Of a stretch of 64,000 bases of DNA, positions 23,826 to 33,777 are shown in pieces. Source of the DNA: Hepsetus odoe (lineage: Eukaryota; Chordata; Actinopteri; Characiformes; Hepsetidae). The notes under the pieces are model-generated. The model saw only the letters and a list, made by a program, of their open reading frames with translations, did not search any database and had not been told where the DNA came from. Position 1 is the first letter of the stretch; each line of letters begins with the position of its first letter. Location: positions 6,431,723-6,495,722 of the forward strand of contig CM029367.1 of the NCBI GenBank assembly GCA_017165825.1. The letters are read 5' to 3'. Made by a program: the position numbers and the translations under genes.

Positions 23826-24545
23826 ATAGTAGCTCCACCCATTCCAACCTGCCTGAACTCTCTCCTTTATTCCCAATTACTCTGCACTATTGATACCAAG
23901 TATTTCAATTCCTTTACCTTTGTCACCTTCACTCCTTGCATCCTAACCACTCCCCCCTCATCCCTCGTTCACAGTCATGTATTCTGACTTTGTACTCATT
24001 TTCATTCTTCTCTTCTCCAGAGCATATCTCCACCTTTCCAGGTTTTCCTCAGGCCACTCCCTATTCTCACTACAGATCACAATATCATCAGCAAACATCC
24101 TCATTCACAGGAATGCCTGTCTAACATTTACATTTACATTTACATTTACGGCGTTTAGCAGACGCTCTTATCCAGAGCGACTTCCATGTCCTATTTACAG
24201 GGACAGTATCCCTGGAGCAACTCGGGGTTAAGAGTCTTGCTCAGGGACCCAGTGGTGGTAGTGCTAGAGGTGGGATTCGAACTTGGGACCTCTTGATCCA
24301 GAGGTCCATAGGTAAGTACCCTACCACTACACCGCCACCCACCGCTAACCATCAACATGTCCATTACCATTACAAATAAGAATGGGCTCAATGCTGACCC
24401 TTGATGTAATCCCACCTCTACTTTAAATGCATCTGTCACTCCTACTACAGATCTCGCCACACTGCCCTCATATAAATCCTGACGCGCTAGGCACCTTGTC
24501 ATATGCTTTCTCCAAGTCCACAAAGTCGCAATGCAACTCTTTCTG
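23826..24545 (-). mobile_element. RTE-type LINE fragment split by a SINE
   Basis: Minus-strand sequence matches the RTE ORF from about the VDLEKAYDR region (24530) through GLHQGSALSPFLF (about 24400) to the KYLGS region and GWNGW (about 23840). It is interrupted by a SINE at 24126-24344. Multiple stops and indels are present. It stops at 23826 without the element's 3' end. Confidence 0.75.
24126..24344 (-). mobile_element. tRNA-derived SINE, family A
   Basis: On the minus strand the element reads GGTGTAGTGGTAGGGTACTT (A-box region), then GGTCCCAAGTTCGAATCCC (B box), TGAGCAAGACTCTTAACCCCGAG, and a tail GTCGCTCTGGATAAGAGCGTCTGCTAAA ending in (ATGTAA)n. The tail resembles the LINE2-type tail used by many fish SINEs. 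CTAAC direct repeats at 24121-24125 and 24345-24349 flank it, and it sits inside an RTE copy. Confidence 0.82.
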
Positions 24546-24604
24546 ACCTTCTCTTTACTTTTCCAAAATAAGATATGTTTAATACTGGTATTTAAAAAAT
24601 AAAC

Positions 24605-25148
24605 AAATTGTCTTCTTCTTCTTTTAGCCGTTCCCATTTAGGGGTTGCCACAGCGGAGCGCCCATTTCCATTTCTTCCTGTCCTCTGCATCCTCCTTTTT
24701 CAAACCGACCACCTTCATGTCCTCTCTCACATCCATAAACCTCCTCTTTGGTCTCACCACTGTCCTGCAAATCTTCCCTCGCTGGTACACGTCTGTCACA
24801 ACTCACTCCAGCTACACTTATCCACCCATTCCAAACTGCCTGGACTCTCTTTTTCTCCTCTCTTCCACACTCGCCATTACTGTGAACCGTTGATCCTAAG
24901 TATTTAAATTCCTCCACCTTTGTCACCCCTACTCCCTGCATCCTAACCACTCCACTTTCCTCACTTTCATTCACACTCATGTATTCTGTCTCTGACCTAC
25001 TCACTTTCATTCCTCTCCTCTCTAGAGCCTATCTCCATCTCTCCAGGTTCTCCTCAAGTTGCTTCCTACTCTTGCAACAGATCACAATATCATCAGCAAA
25101 TATCATCGTCCATGGGTACTCCTGTCTAACCTCGTCCATTAACTTAAA
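24605..25148 (-). mobile_element. RTE-type LINE 3' fragment, second adjacent copy
   Basis: It begins at the RTE 3' end (on the minus strand CCGCTGTGGCAACCCCTAAATGGGAACGGC...) and runs back through ORF sequence to the FADDIVICCKS block (about 25070-25110) and EVRQEYPWT. An internal deletion near 24760 joins VYG-like codons to GKIC..VV-like codons. It follows the copy at 23826-24545 in the same orientation but is a separate copy, because it has its own 3' terminus. Confidence 0.78.
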
Positions 25149-25149
25149 T

Positions 25150-26150
25150 AAATCACATATAATAAATTTTTTGTATGATGTACAGTATTGCAAAAGAGTC
25201 AGTGACCAGCCTTTATTTCTTAATGCTCCAGGAAAAAAGTTGAAAACATTTAACATACAATTATACATCAAGAACTAAATATTATAGCAGTTTTTGTATT
25301 AAATTTTAAGTGTTCATATTAAAGAAAATGTGCCAGTACATGCCAAATTGCCACTACCTTCAGATTTATGCTGAACAAACCAATAGACAGATTCACAGAG
25401 AGAAGCAGGAAATACATTAAAATCATTAACATTTTCCAGATTTTGAAGCTATGGGCTTCATTTGGGCAACGACCCAAAACAGTAGCAAAAAGTATTCCCC
25501 TCCTTTCCGATGGCAAAAATGCTTTCTTCCTTCTATTGCCCAGCACTTATTTATAACAGCTTTTTAAAAATACAGTGTAAGATTGGTGTTGTCTAATTGG
25601 AAACAAAGTAAATCTCAAAAGATAAAGAAGGCCCAGAGGAGCATAGTTAAATTTATACTATTAGACCTGTCTCTCTGGAAAGGGATAGAAAAAATGGCTA
25701 CCAGAAGTACACATTTTTTGCAGTAAACATTTAATCAAAGACAAGTTCCAGTAAACCCTCAGTAATTTTATGATCATATTTTAGTTGTATCTTCCAAGAC
25801 ATTGTTCTTGGAAAATTAATGTTTAAGGAACAGTTTATTCATGAGGGGGTTTGATGGCTCTGTTATACTGTGGGAGACATTTAGCTGGCTAGGCTTATGT
25901 CATTGCAAACCATGCAAAGGTTTCTATCCCTCACTTTTTTATAAATCATCTATTTAAAGGTTTATAGAACTTGATGCTTCACTGAATGGTGAATCTGAAA
26001 ATGATGCAAATGATAGGTTGTAGCTCAAGGAGTCGTAAGTTCTCATCCTAAATCTACACCTAAGAGGGATTTTGACCAGACTCGTTCAGAGAGAAGATAC
26101 CGGCAGCTATCAGACTCCACAACTCAACCTAGCATTACTTATTTATTATT
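25150..26150. other. Intergenic, no gene seen
   Basis: The sequence GTACAGTATTGCAAAAGAGTC near 25178 resembles a Tc1/mariner terminus, but no matching right end is found. Open frames on both strands at 25319-25556 show no recognisable domain. Nothing else can be named. Confidence 0.4.
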
Positions 26151-26169
26151 ACTCATTTATTATTGTTAT

Positions 26170-26343
26170 CCATCCATCCATTATCTTCCGCTTGTCCCAA
26201 ACGGGGTCACGGGGGAGTGCTGGTGTCCAACCCAGCGCACACAGGGCGAGGACGGGGGACGCACCCTGGACAGGTCGGCAGCCCATCGCAGGGAGGAGCG
26301 GGACGGGGATGGCACCTTGCTCAAGGGTACCCCAGGGCAACCC
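26170..26343 (-). mobile_element. SINE with tail C, 15-bp target duplication
   Basis: On the plus strand it reads CCATCCATCC...CGCTTGTCCCAAACGGGGTC...GACAGGTCGGCAGCCCATCGCAGGGAGGAGCG...CTTGCTCAAGGGTACCCCAGGGCAACC. This is the C tail plus part of the shared body, 5'-truncated. A perfect direct repeat ATTTATTATTGTTAT lies at 26155-26169 and 26344-26358. Confidence 0.85.
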
Positions 26344-26344
26344 A

Positions 26345-26603
<259 letters not shown>

Positions 26604-26860
26604 TGGCCTAGTGGTTCAGGAGTTGCCCCTGCATCAGAAGATTGTGGGTTTGATTTCCTCATCATTAGGTTGCCCTGAGGTACCCTTGAGCAAGATACCG
26701 TCCCCGTCACTGCTCCCAGGGTGCTTTCAATAGCTGCCCACTGCTGCACGTTGTTTGAGTGCATGGGTTAAATGCAGAGGTCCAATTTCGTTGTGGTTCA
26801 CTGTGTGCTGTGCTGTGACCTTGCAATGACAAGGGTTGTCACTTTCACTTTTTTCACTTT
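26604..26860 (+). mobile_element. tRNA-derived SINE, family B
   Basis: A-box region TGGCCTAGTGGTT, a degraded B box, and the body GGTTGCCCTGAGGTACCCTTGAGCAAG...GTTAAATGCAGAGGTCCAATTTCG. The tail ends AATGACAAGGGTTGTCACTTTCACTTT, which contains the small palindrome TGACAA..TTGTCA. Other copies lie at 28866, 35130, 43511, 45408, 47204, 52278, 54422 and 59536. Confidence 0.85.
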
Positions 26861-26864
26861 ATTT

Positions 26865-27056
26865 CTTGCTAATTGCCCTGTAAATATGTATATATAGCTC
26901 TGTATATGTATATCTTTCCTTGTGTTTTATATTTCTTTCTTTCTTTCTTTATATTTCCTTCTTTGTTCTTTCTTGTTAAAGAGCCCTGTAACACCCAAAT
27001 TTCTCCTTCATGGGATAATAAATGATTATTCTAATCTATTCTATTCTATTCTATAT
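26865..27056 (+). mobile_element. Probable LINE 3' end with (TTCTA)n tail
   Basis: The sequence AACACCCAAATTTCTCCTTCATGGGATAATAAATGATTATTC is followed by (TATTC)n. A near-polyadenylation signal plus a short tandem tail is typical of fish LINE 3' ends. The rest of the element is not recognisable. Confidence 0.5.
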
Positions 27057-27059
27057 TTT

Positions 27060-28017
27060 GGAAAAGTACTGGTCCATGGCACCAGCAAAGATTTAAAGAC
27101 ACTCAGAGTGTATGGCAAGGTGGACTGAAGTAGTTCTGGAAATCATGGTGGTACAACATCAGACATAAAGAGACGCTTAATGTTTTTTACATATATATTA
27201 TAATTGCATTATACTGGTACTCAAACAGCTATAAATCACTGATCCATAAGGGTGTACATTAAGGTCTCAGGTCTATATTCATAGCCATGATTTGTACTCA
27301 ACCGGAGTTTATAGTTTCGTAAATTAAAATTTTAGAATATGGTTAAAAAAAAAAAAAAGCCACCATATATATTGTTATGAATATATGGTCTGTATTCTGA
27401 CAGCTTCTTACGTTTCTATTTACTAAGGTACCAAGAAGTCTTGTCATCTGCAAACTAATCAGAGATGCTGGAACTTTCTTTAAAAAAAAACAGACACTCG
27501 GTAAAAGTAAAAGTTTTCACCTTAAAATATACTTGTTGAAACGTCCAAACAAAAATGTTCAGACTTCCTGTCTTATTCAGACTACTGCATACGCGTGAGT
27601 AATGCAGTACATTTTGGGACTTGTAGTCTCTTATAATTTAATGATTTACTTCCTATCCAAACAATTTTATCTTTATCTTTTGCGCTTTGCTTTTAAATCG
27701 ATACCCAAATACCCAAAAGGTTTATTCGTTACTGTTTCACCGTCACACTGACTGGTGGAAATAAACACAAATTTTCTTCGACGGAAACTTGGCCGCACCA
27801 TAACAGTGACGTCAACCCGGAGATCACGTGACATGCAAGTCTCATAAATTTATATTTAAAATATGCAATTCGGTAAAAGCCTTCAAAATGAATGAGTCAT
27901 CATTTAATACTGCCAATGGACTGCACGTGAGGAGGGGGTAATTTCTGAAAAAATAATGTACAGTTTGCTATTTCCCATGATGCACCACGGAGGGAAATTC
28001 AATTCAAATCGAGAGAA
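27060..28017. other. Upstream region of mad2l1bp
   Basis: No gene is seen before mad2l1bp. From about 27580 the sequence gains CpGs and contains GTGACGTCA (CRE-like, about 27807) and TCACGTGA (E-box, about 27824), plausible elements of a TATA-less mad2l1bp promoter. The motif calls are by eye only. Confidence 0.4.
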
Positions 28018-28309
28018 ATGGAAGAGTGGAGAGAAGAAAGCAAGGCGAGCAAAATTTTGACTTTCACTGGAAACAGCGAGTCTGCGCAACGTTATAGTGA
28101 AAATTCCGTTCAAGTCAACTCAAGGCAGGACCCGAACGAAGTCCCTGCTGAGACTGAAGCGGACAGTCTTGCAGTTCCTGGGAATACCGGCACGGACCGG
28201 AATATGGATCATATCAGACTGGGATCGTTAAACGGTGAAAATTCGGCCAAAAACTGCAATAGCGCTGTGGTTCTTTTTGGAGACGCCGCAGAGAGGGATG
28301 TGGAAACAA
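28018..28309 (+). CDS. mad2l1bp: mad2l1bp coding exon 1
   Basis: The ATG at 28018 (AGAGAAATGG) opens 97 codons plus one base, up to donor GTAAGG at 28310. The product is polar, rich in Ser, Glu and Asn, with no recognisable fold, as expected for the poorly conserved N-terminal tail. Two upstream ATGs at 27977 and 27980 are out of frame. Confidence 0.82.
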
Positions 28310-31300
28310 GTAAGGCTTCCCAATCAGAAAAAAAACACTTTTGATACCGAGGGAAATTGCTTATGTTACAACTAAACAAATATACTGTAAGGGCTGCTCG
28401 ATTGTTTTGGGCTATATTGAGATTACAACTATTAATCACGAGTACTCACTGATTTTGGAAACCTCATAGATTTTTATAATGTAAATACTTGTCTGGTTAA
28501 CAACATTTGTCATTTTCTTTCTTACATTTTATTTGAAACTGTTCTTTAAATGAAGAATAATTAATTGAAATTAATGTTATGTAAAAATAAATAGGAACAA
28601 TTTTAGGCAGTGTTGCAGCCAATTGAAATTTTTTCAATAGGTTTCAAAAGGTTTTCCAGCCAGAACAACCTTGATCATTGACTGGTTTCAGAACCAAATG
28701 CATACTGGTGACAATTTCTCTACCTTTTTAAACATTCTTCCCTTTTTTTTCCCCATGAATTGTTTTATGCCGGTTGCTGTATTTTTTATTTTTATTTTTT
28801 TTATCACCAAAACTGAAATATTCAATTGATTAAGCAGACCTTAATAGACAGAAAGAACCATTAGTGGCAGCGGTGGCCTAGTGATTAGGGAGTTTGGCCA
28901 CAGGATTGGAAGATTGGGGCTTCAAACCCTTTACCAGTAGGTTGCCCTGAGGTACCCTTGAGCAAGGTACCGTCCCTGTCACTGCTCCCCGGGTGCTTTC
29001 ATAGCTGCCCCCAGCTGAACGGTGTTTGTGTGCTGTGCTGTGACCTCACAATGACAAGGGTTGTCACTTTCACTTTTACACTTTCACAACCCATATATAC
29101 ACTAATGTTAAATGACTATAGGAAAACGAATGAGTGAGAAATATATGCAAGTATAAATATAAATGTCAAAAACACTACCATATCCTGTATACGCCATGTG
29201 CTACAGAAACTGTTAAGAGATGGCATGTAATCTGCGATGCAAACACTATTCTTTATAGCAAACCTATGAACTTGAGTAAGGTAAATACTGTAAAGCTGAA
29301 TGTTTTTATTTACTCCTAGAAACTGCACAATGAGCCTGTTAGGAGCTATGGCTCATCTGGCTGGCACCAGCTGATCATCTCTTTTTTTCTTTCTTTTTTT
29401 TTTTTTTGGTCCTCTACATCTTCCTCCTTCAAGCTAGCTGCAAGTAATCTCCCAGCACATCCAACCTCCTCTTCATCTTTCTCTTTTGCTCTTGCCTGGC
29501 TGCTCCATTCTCAACATCCTTCTCCCAATACACTCCTTGTCTCTCCTCTGCAAGTATGCAAACTAATCCAGTCTCACTTCTCTGACTTTGTCTCCAAATC
29601 ATCCAACTTGGCACTAATACTAAACTCCAATCCTGTCCATCCTTATTACTCCCAACACAAATCTCAGCGTCTTTTAACTCTGCCACCTCCAACTCTGCCG
29701 CCTATCTTTTCATCAGTGCTGTCGTCTCCAACCTTCTGTCACAAATTAATCCTGCCACTCTTCTTCTCCCATTCCAATTTGCCTGCACTCTCTTCTTCAC
29801 CTCTCTTTCATACTCCCTGTTGTTCTCTCTGAACTCTCCACCTTCTTTACCTCTAACCATCCCACTGTTCTCCCTTTCATTCACTCTCATGTATTGTGTC
29901 TTAGTCCTACTGACTTTCATTCCTCTCCTCTGTAGAGCATTTTTCCACCTCTCCAGGGTCTGCTCAAGCTGCTCACTACTAGCGACAGATCACATTTGCA
30001 AGCGTCATAGTTCACCTTTATTCTTGAAAATCAGTACCAGTACACTCCTTCGCCACTCCTCAGGCATTCTCTCACTTTCTAAGGTGTTAAACAACCTGGT
30101 CAGAAACTCCAATGCCATCTCTCCTAAAGACATGCTTGCACCGGTATGTCATCTTGACCAAAAGCCTGTCCATTCTTCATCTTCTTCATTCTCTTCATCG
30201 CTCCCCTTACTTCTATCTTGTCGATGCGCTGCCTTTCCTGGTTCACTGTCCTCACATCATCCAATCCTCTCTCTGTCTCTCTCTCATATTCTTTCTCTTC
30301 ATTCATTAGCCCCTTGAAGTATTCATTCTATCTGCACTCTGTTCACCTTTAAGTATGTTCCTCTTGCTGTCCTTTATCATCCTCACCTGTTGCACATCTT
30401 TCTCAGCTCAGCTCTATGTCTAGCTAACCAGTATTGGTCTATTTCAAAATGTAAGATTCTTTATTTGTTAGTATGCAACTGGCAGTGAAATGTATCCCTC
30501 AATCGCTCTTAAGACTGTACACAGACATTAAAGAGAAGGTAAGCATAAAAAGAATAATGATAAAATGGAAATAAAAATAAAAATGGGTCAATAAATTGGA
30601 TCTAGATAGAAAAGCTGTACAGAAATCTAATACATTTTCTTCCTAGGATCAAGTTACTAACTTTTTATACTCCATAAGCCTTATCTTTAGCCTTTACAAC
30701 AACCACATTCTCCTTCAGACTGATCCTCCTGCAAAGGATCCACCTGTGTGCATTTTCCTCCACTTTTACCTTGTGCTCCTCCCTCTTCTTAAAATAAATA
30801 TTTACTATAGCCATTTCCATCCTTTTAGAAATAAATCTATAACCATCTGAACTTCTGCATTCCTCTCCATGACACCATACCTACCCATCACCTCCTCATC
30901 ACCTCTGTTGCTTTCACCAGCATGCTCATAAAAGTGAACACCAATCTCATCCTCGTCATCATCTCATCATCGTATTGTCAGTGTCAGCATGGCAATAATG
31001 ATAAATTGTGGAACATAGTCTAAATATGGGTAATGGCTTGATTATGGGATTCTAATAAATCAGTTCTAGTTCAGGAGTTTAATTTTGAGGGGAAAGGAAC
31101 TGTTTCCAATCCTGTAGTGGAGGCATGCATGCTGCAAAACCTTTTTACAGACCACAAGTGTGAGAAGAGAGTGTGGGAGGGGTGAGTGAGGGCATCCACA
31201 ATGCTGGTGGCTTTGTGGATGCAGCAAGTGGGGAAGAAATTTATAATGTAAAGGTGGAGGAGGAAAAAAGGATGTAACTGATATTAAGGTCGATTAATAT

Positions 31301-32691
31301 TGATATCTTAAACGCCAAGACTGGGTTAACATTAATACACCAAACAAAACTTCTAAGCCAGCAGTGGTTCTTTGGTCAGATGCTGACTACCAATAAAGTA
31401 CCAGAGGTTGAATATCTTCTGATAACAAGGTTGGTGTCTGAAATAAGTGGACCTTTATGGTCGGCACTCTTTAATAAAATAACCATTGATGTGGGAAGTT
31501 CAATTCTGGCCCTCAAGGGCTGGGGTTCAGTATAGTTTGGTGATGTTAATTTTCTAGTTGGACCAATCCTCAAGCAATGTTCTCCTATACAGACCCTCCA
31601 CTTCCTGACTTGGCAAGGCAGGAAGATTCTGAATGTAGGATGTGTGATGATGAGGAGATTGCAAGAAAAGGCAGAGAAGAAGGACGGGTGGACGTGGTTT
31701 TTTCTGGGAGTGTGCACCAGGACGGGTGTTGTAGGTTTGTCTGTGAGCTCCTCAAATGTGTCCTCTATCAGCGGCAGCAGTTGCCCATGACCTATGACCA
31801 GATGGTGTTCTTTCAAAAACAGCAGCACACATCTGGACAGGTAGGAGTTTTCTCATTTAAGTTTGCTCCTTACAATGTCTAAATCAGGGGTCATTAACGT
31901 TTTTGAAACTGAGAGCTACTTCACGGGTACTGAGCCATAAAGGGCTACCAGTTTGATACCATATTGGTTACCACTGGTCTAAATAGATCATTCAGAGTTA
32001 AGATTCTTTTACAAAGATTGTTGCATGGACACCAAGTGATATTAAGACTGTATAATTAAATTAGATGTGTGTATGTATTTTTTGTGTGTACATGTAAAAA
32101 AAAAAATAATAATAATAATAATGTCTCTTGACCATTGTTATTTGTTTTGTTATTTACAAGTCAGAGGAAACGGGAGTCAAAAAATTTGCCCAAACAACTG
32201 GGAGCCTAAACGGGCACCGATGTCAGCGGACACTGCAAGACTTGGACAATGTGCTGGGCAATCTAGAGGCGCTGTTCTCTCTCAGCCATGTCCCTAGAGT
32301 GCTCTTCATGCTGGGTGGTTCTACAGTCCTGCCCACCGAGCTATACGAGGTAAACATGGAGGCTTTAGTTGTGGGAGGTGGCGAGATGAATTTGAGGACA
32401 TCTTCGTGTTTGAGGCAGCTTTTCCGTGCACTGTTTGTGGCTGACTTGCTATCCGATGTAAAACCAGTTCGTCTCATGGCCACTACAGTCATGGCACTTG
32501 CTCACAGGAACTGTGGTATTGCATGGTTTAAGCCAAAGGTTGACTTTAAAGTTCCCACAAGGGTGAAGAGGCAGGTCATTTCATTAGCATCCTACACTTC
32601 GTTGAGTGGGCAGACAAAGGCAACTAACAGAGACTGGGATGATTATATATGGTTTCAAGCCCCAGTGCCAGTCAAGGGTTTCTGTAAATAA
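28018..32691 (+). CDS. mad2l1bp: mad2l1bp (p31comet), MAD2-binding spindle-checkpoint silencer
   Basis: p31comet binds closed MAD2 and, with the TRIP13 ATPase, disassembles the mitotic checkpoint complex so anaphase can proceed. It also acts in insulin-receptor endocytosis. Exons 28018-28309, 31593-31840 and 32161-32691 join in phase (phase 1, then phase 0) with GTAAGG, GTAGGA donors and ACAG, CAAG acceptors, giving 356 residues. Family blocks are visible: VHQDGCCRFVCELLKCVLYQRQQLP (residues about 132-156, shown here only in part as DGCCRF and YQRQQLP), then VPRVLFMLGG, CLRQLFRALFVAD, HRNCGIAWFKP and the C-terminal DWDDYIWFQAPVPVKGF. Human p31comet is about 274 residues, so the fish N terminus is longer and divergent. 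It is convergent with ephx1. Intron 1 (3.3 kb) holds a SINE and an RTE copy. A polyadenylation signal lies at 33451. Confidence 0.92.
28866..29086 (+). mobile_element. tRNA-derived SINE, family B
   Basis: It starts GGCAGCGGTGGCCTAGTG (A box), has TTCAAACCC (B box) and GGTTGCCCTGAGGTACCCTTGAGCAAGGTACC, and ends AATGACAAGGGTTGTCACTTTCACTTT. It lies in mad2l1bp intron 1, same strand as the gene. Confidence 0.85.
29405..30440 (-). mobile_element. RTE-type LINE, reverse-transcriptase part
   Basis: On the minus strand the sequence covers, from 30320 downward, NEE.EYERETERGLDDV-like codons, MKRMKKMKNGQAFG..DIPV, and then, after an internal deletion near 29990, the 3' third (KVSRTKTQYMRVNE, QANWNGRRRVAG, down to the RFMDV-like end). 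It is frameshifted throughout. The same insertion probably continues with the endonuclease remnant at 30655-30960. It is inside mad2l1bp intron 1, antisense to the gene. Confidence 0.75.
30655..30960 (-). mobile_element. RTE-type LINE, endonuclease-domain remnant
   Basis: The minus strand matches the RTE endonuclease region also seen at 42780-43010 and 60430-60600 (codons like VNIYFKKREEH, VDPLQEDQSEGE). It is in the correct order upstream of the reverse-transcriptase remnant, with about 210 unrelated or lost bases between them. Confidence 0.65.
30961..31592. other. mad2l1bp intron 1, distal part
   Basis: I see nothing I can name in this stretch before the exon 2 acceptor (CTCCTATACAG). The minus-strand open frame at 31376-31828 overlaps the exon and is a shadow. 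Confidence 0.5.
31593..31840 (+). CDS. mad2l1bp: mad2l1bp coding exon 2
   Basis: The acceptor CTATACAG ends at 31592; the donor GTAGGA starts at 31841. Of the AG sites nearby, only this one continues the phase-1 frame of exon 1. The exon encodes the start of the HORMA-like fold, VDVVFSGSVHQDGCCRF and LLKCVLYQRQQLPMTYDQ. Confidence 0.88.
31885..31976 (+). mobile_element. Minimal hAT MITE, 92 bp, 8-bp target duplication
   Basis: Ends CAGGGGTCATTAAC and GGTTACCACTG with perfect 8-base flanking repeats GTCTAAAT at 31877-31884 and 31977-31984. The left 70 bases match the hAT element at 16152-16471. It lies in mad2l1bp intron 2, 44 bases after the exon 2 donor. Confidence 0.85.
32161..32691 (+). 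CDS. mad2l1bp: mad2l1bp coding exon 3
   Basis: The acceptor TTATTTACAAG ends at 32160. The exon encodes 176 codons and TAA at 32689-32691. It contains LDNVLGNLEALF, VPRVLFMLGGSTVLPTELYE, SCLRQLFRALFVADLL, ALAHRNCGIAWFKPK and YIWFQAPVPVKGFCK. The C-terminal strand is the segment that in human p31comet contacts MAD2 like a safety-belt mimic. Confidence 0.93.
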   Translation, partial: SEETGVKKFAQTTGSLNGHRCQRTLQDLDNVLGNLEALFSLSHVPRVLFMLGGSTVLPTELYEVNMEALVVGGGEMNLRTSSCLRQLFRALFVADLLSDVKPVRLMATTVMALAHRNCGIAWFKPKVDFKVPTRVKRQVISLASYTSLSGQTKATNRDWDDYIWFQAPVPVKGFCK

Positions 32692-33566
32692 CGGAACTGA
32701 ATGAGGAAGGGAATTCTGCATCATGAATTTTTCAAAGGATGGTCTCTTTAAAAGAACACTTTTATAAATGGCTTGTGAAAGACCTCTGAAATTTTAAGGG
32801 AATTGTTAAAACCTTTTACATTATGCTGGGGTTCATTTAAGCTTAAAATGTTTTTTAAAAGGGTAAGCAAAGAAGGTATTCTACCCTAGAGAAGAGTGAG
32901 GCTTCATGTCTTCATTGAATACCTAACTCCATCCTCAGGGATCTCATGTAGTGTCAGTTTATTGTCTTCATTCAGGTACTTTATTTCCCATTCATCTCAG
33001 GTGCTTGTTTGACAGTATCAGTGTCACCTCAATGAATTTTATTCACATTATTATGAAAGTGATATTAATGGATGTATTTTTGAATGCAAGGAGAAAAGCT
33101 GAAATGATGGGGTCAGCAAGTCTAAATAATTTTTCAGTGAACATGCTCAAATGTAATTTTGTTTTTTTTGTTTAGCTAAATTAAAAAGTATTTTAATTTT
33201 TCTCTCAATCGCCCCATTAAAATTTCTCACATGACAAAACCAAATTTGGTGGTCTTTATTATTTTCAAAATCAAGTTTTGCAAAAACATTTTTACACCAT
33301 GTGCTCTATCTCTAACAATATACAAAACTGCATTGTCCTTTGTGAATTCTTCTATTTAAATGTAGTTTCACAGTGTTGATATAATCAAGAGTAAGCCCTG
33401 CTAACGGCAGTGGGATGCTCTGGAGCTGCCTCAGTGTTATTTATAAAGTAAATAAAATTGGTTTTGCTGATTTATGGAATGCTTCAAGCTTTTAAATGAT
33501 TAATTGTGAAACATTTCTCTCATTTTCTTCCATTTCCCTGTAATGTCATAAGAGACCGGAATGCAG
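32692..33566. terminator. Convergent 3' UTRs of mad2l1bp and ephx1
   Basis: AATAAA on the plus strand at 33451-33456 is the likely polyadenylation signal of mad2l1bp. Its reverse complement, TTTATT, at 33255-33260 is a likely signal for ephx1. If both are used, the two mRNAs overlap tail-to-tail by roughly 200-250 bases. No other gene is seen here. Confidence 0.5.
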
Positions 33567-33777
33567 TTATTTAGGTCTCTTTCTTTCTACTTTTTCCACA
33601 AATTGCAACAAATCCTGGGCTAACAGTGCAGGCTCCTCAAATGCTGCAAAGTGTCCCCCTCGTGGCATGTACGTGTAGGAACGAATGTCTGTGAAACGTG
33701 AGCGGGCCCAGACCAAAGGGCAGTGCATCAGCTCATTGGGAAATGCTGCCAGGCCCATAGGAACATAGATTTTTGTT
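33567..33777 (-). CDS. ephx1: ephx1 coding exon 9 (last)
   Basis: The acceptor TGCCCTCACAG precedes 33777 on the minus strand; the stop TAA is at 33569-33567. The exon encodes TKIYVPMGLAAFPNELMH (relay Glu in NEL) and MPRGGHFAAFEEPALLAQDL with the catalytic His. Confidence 0.95.
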
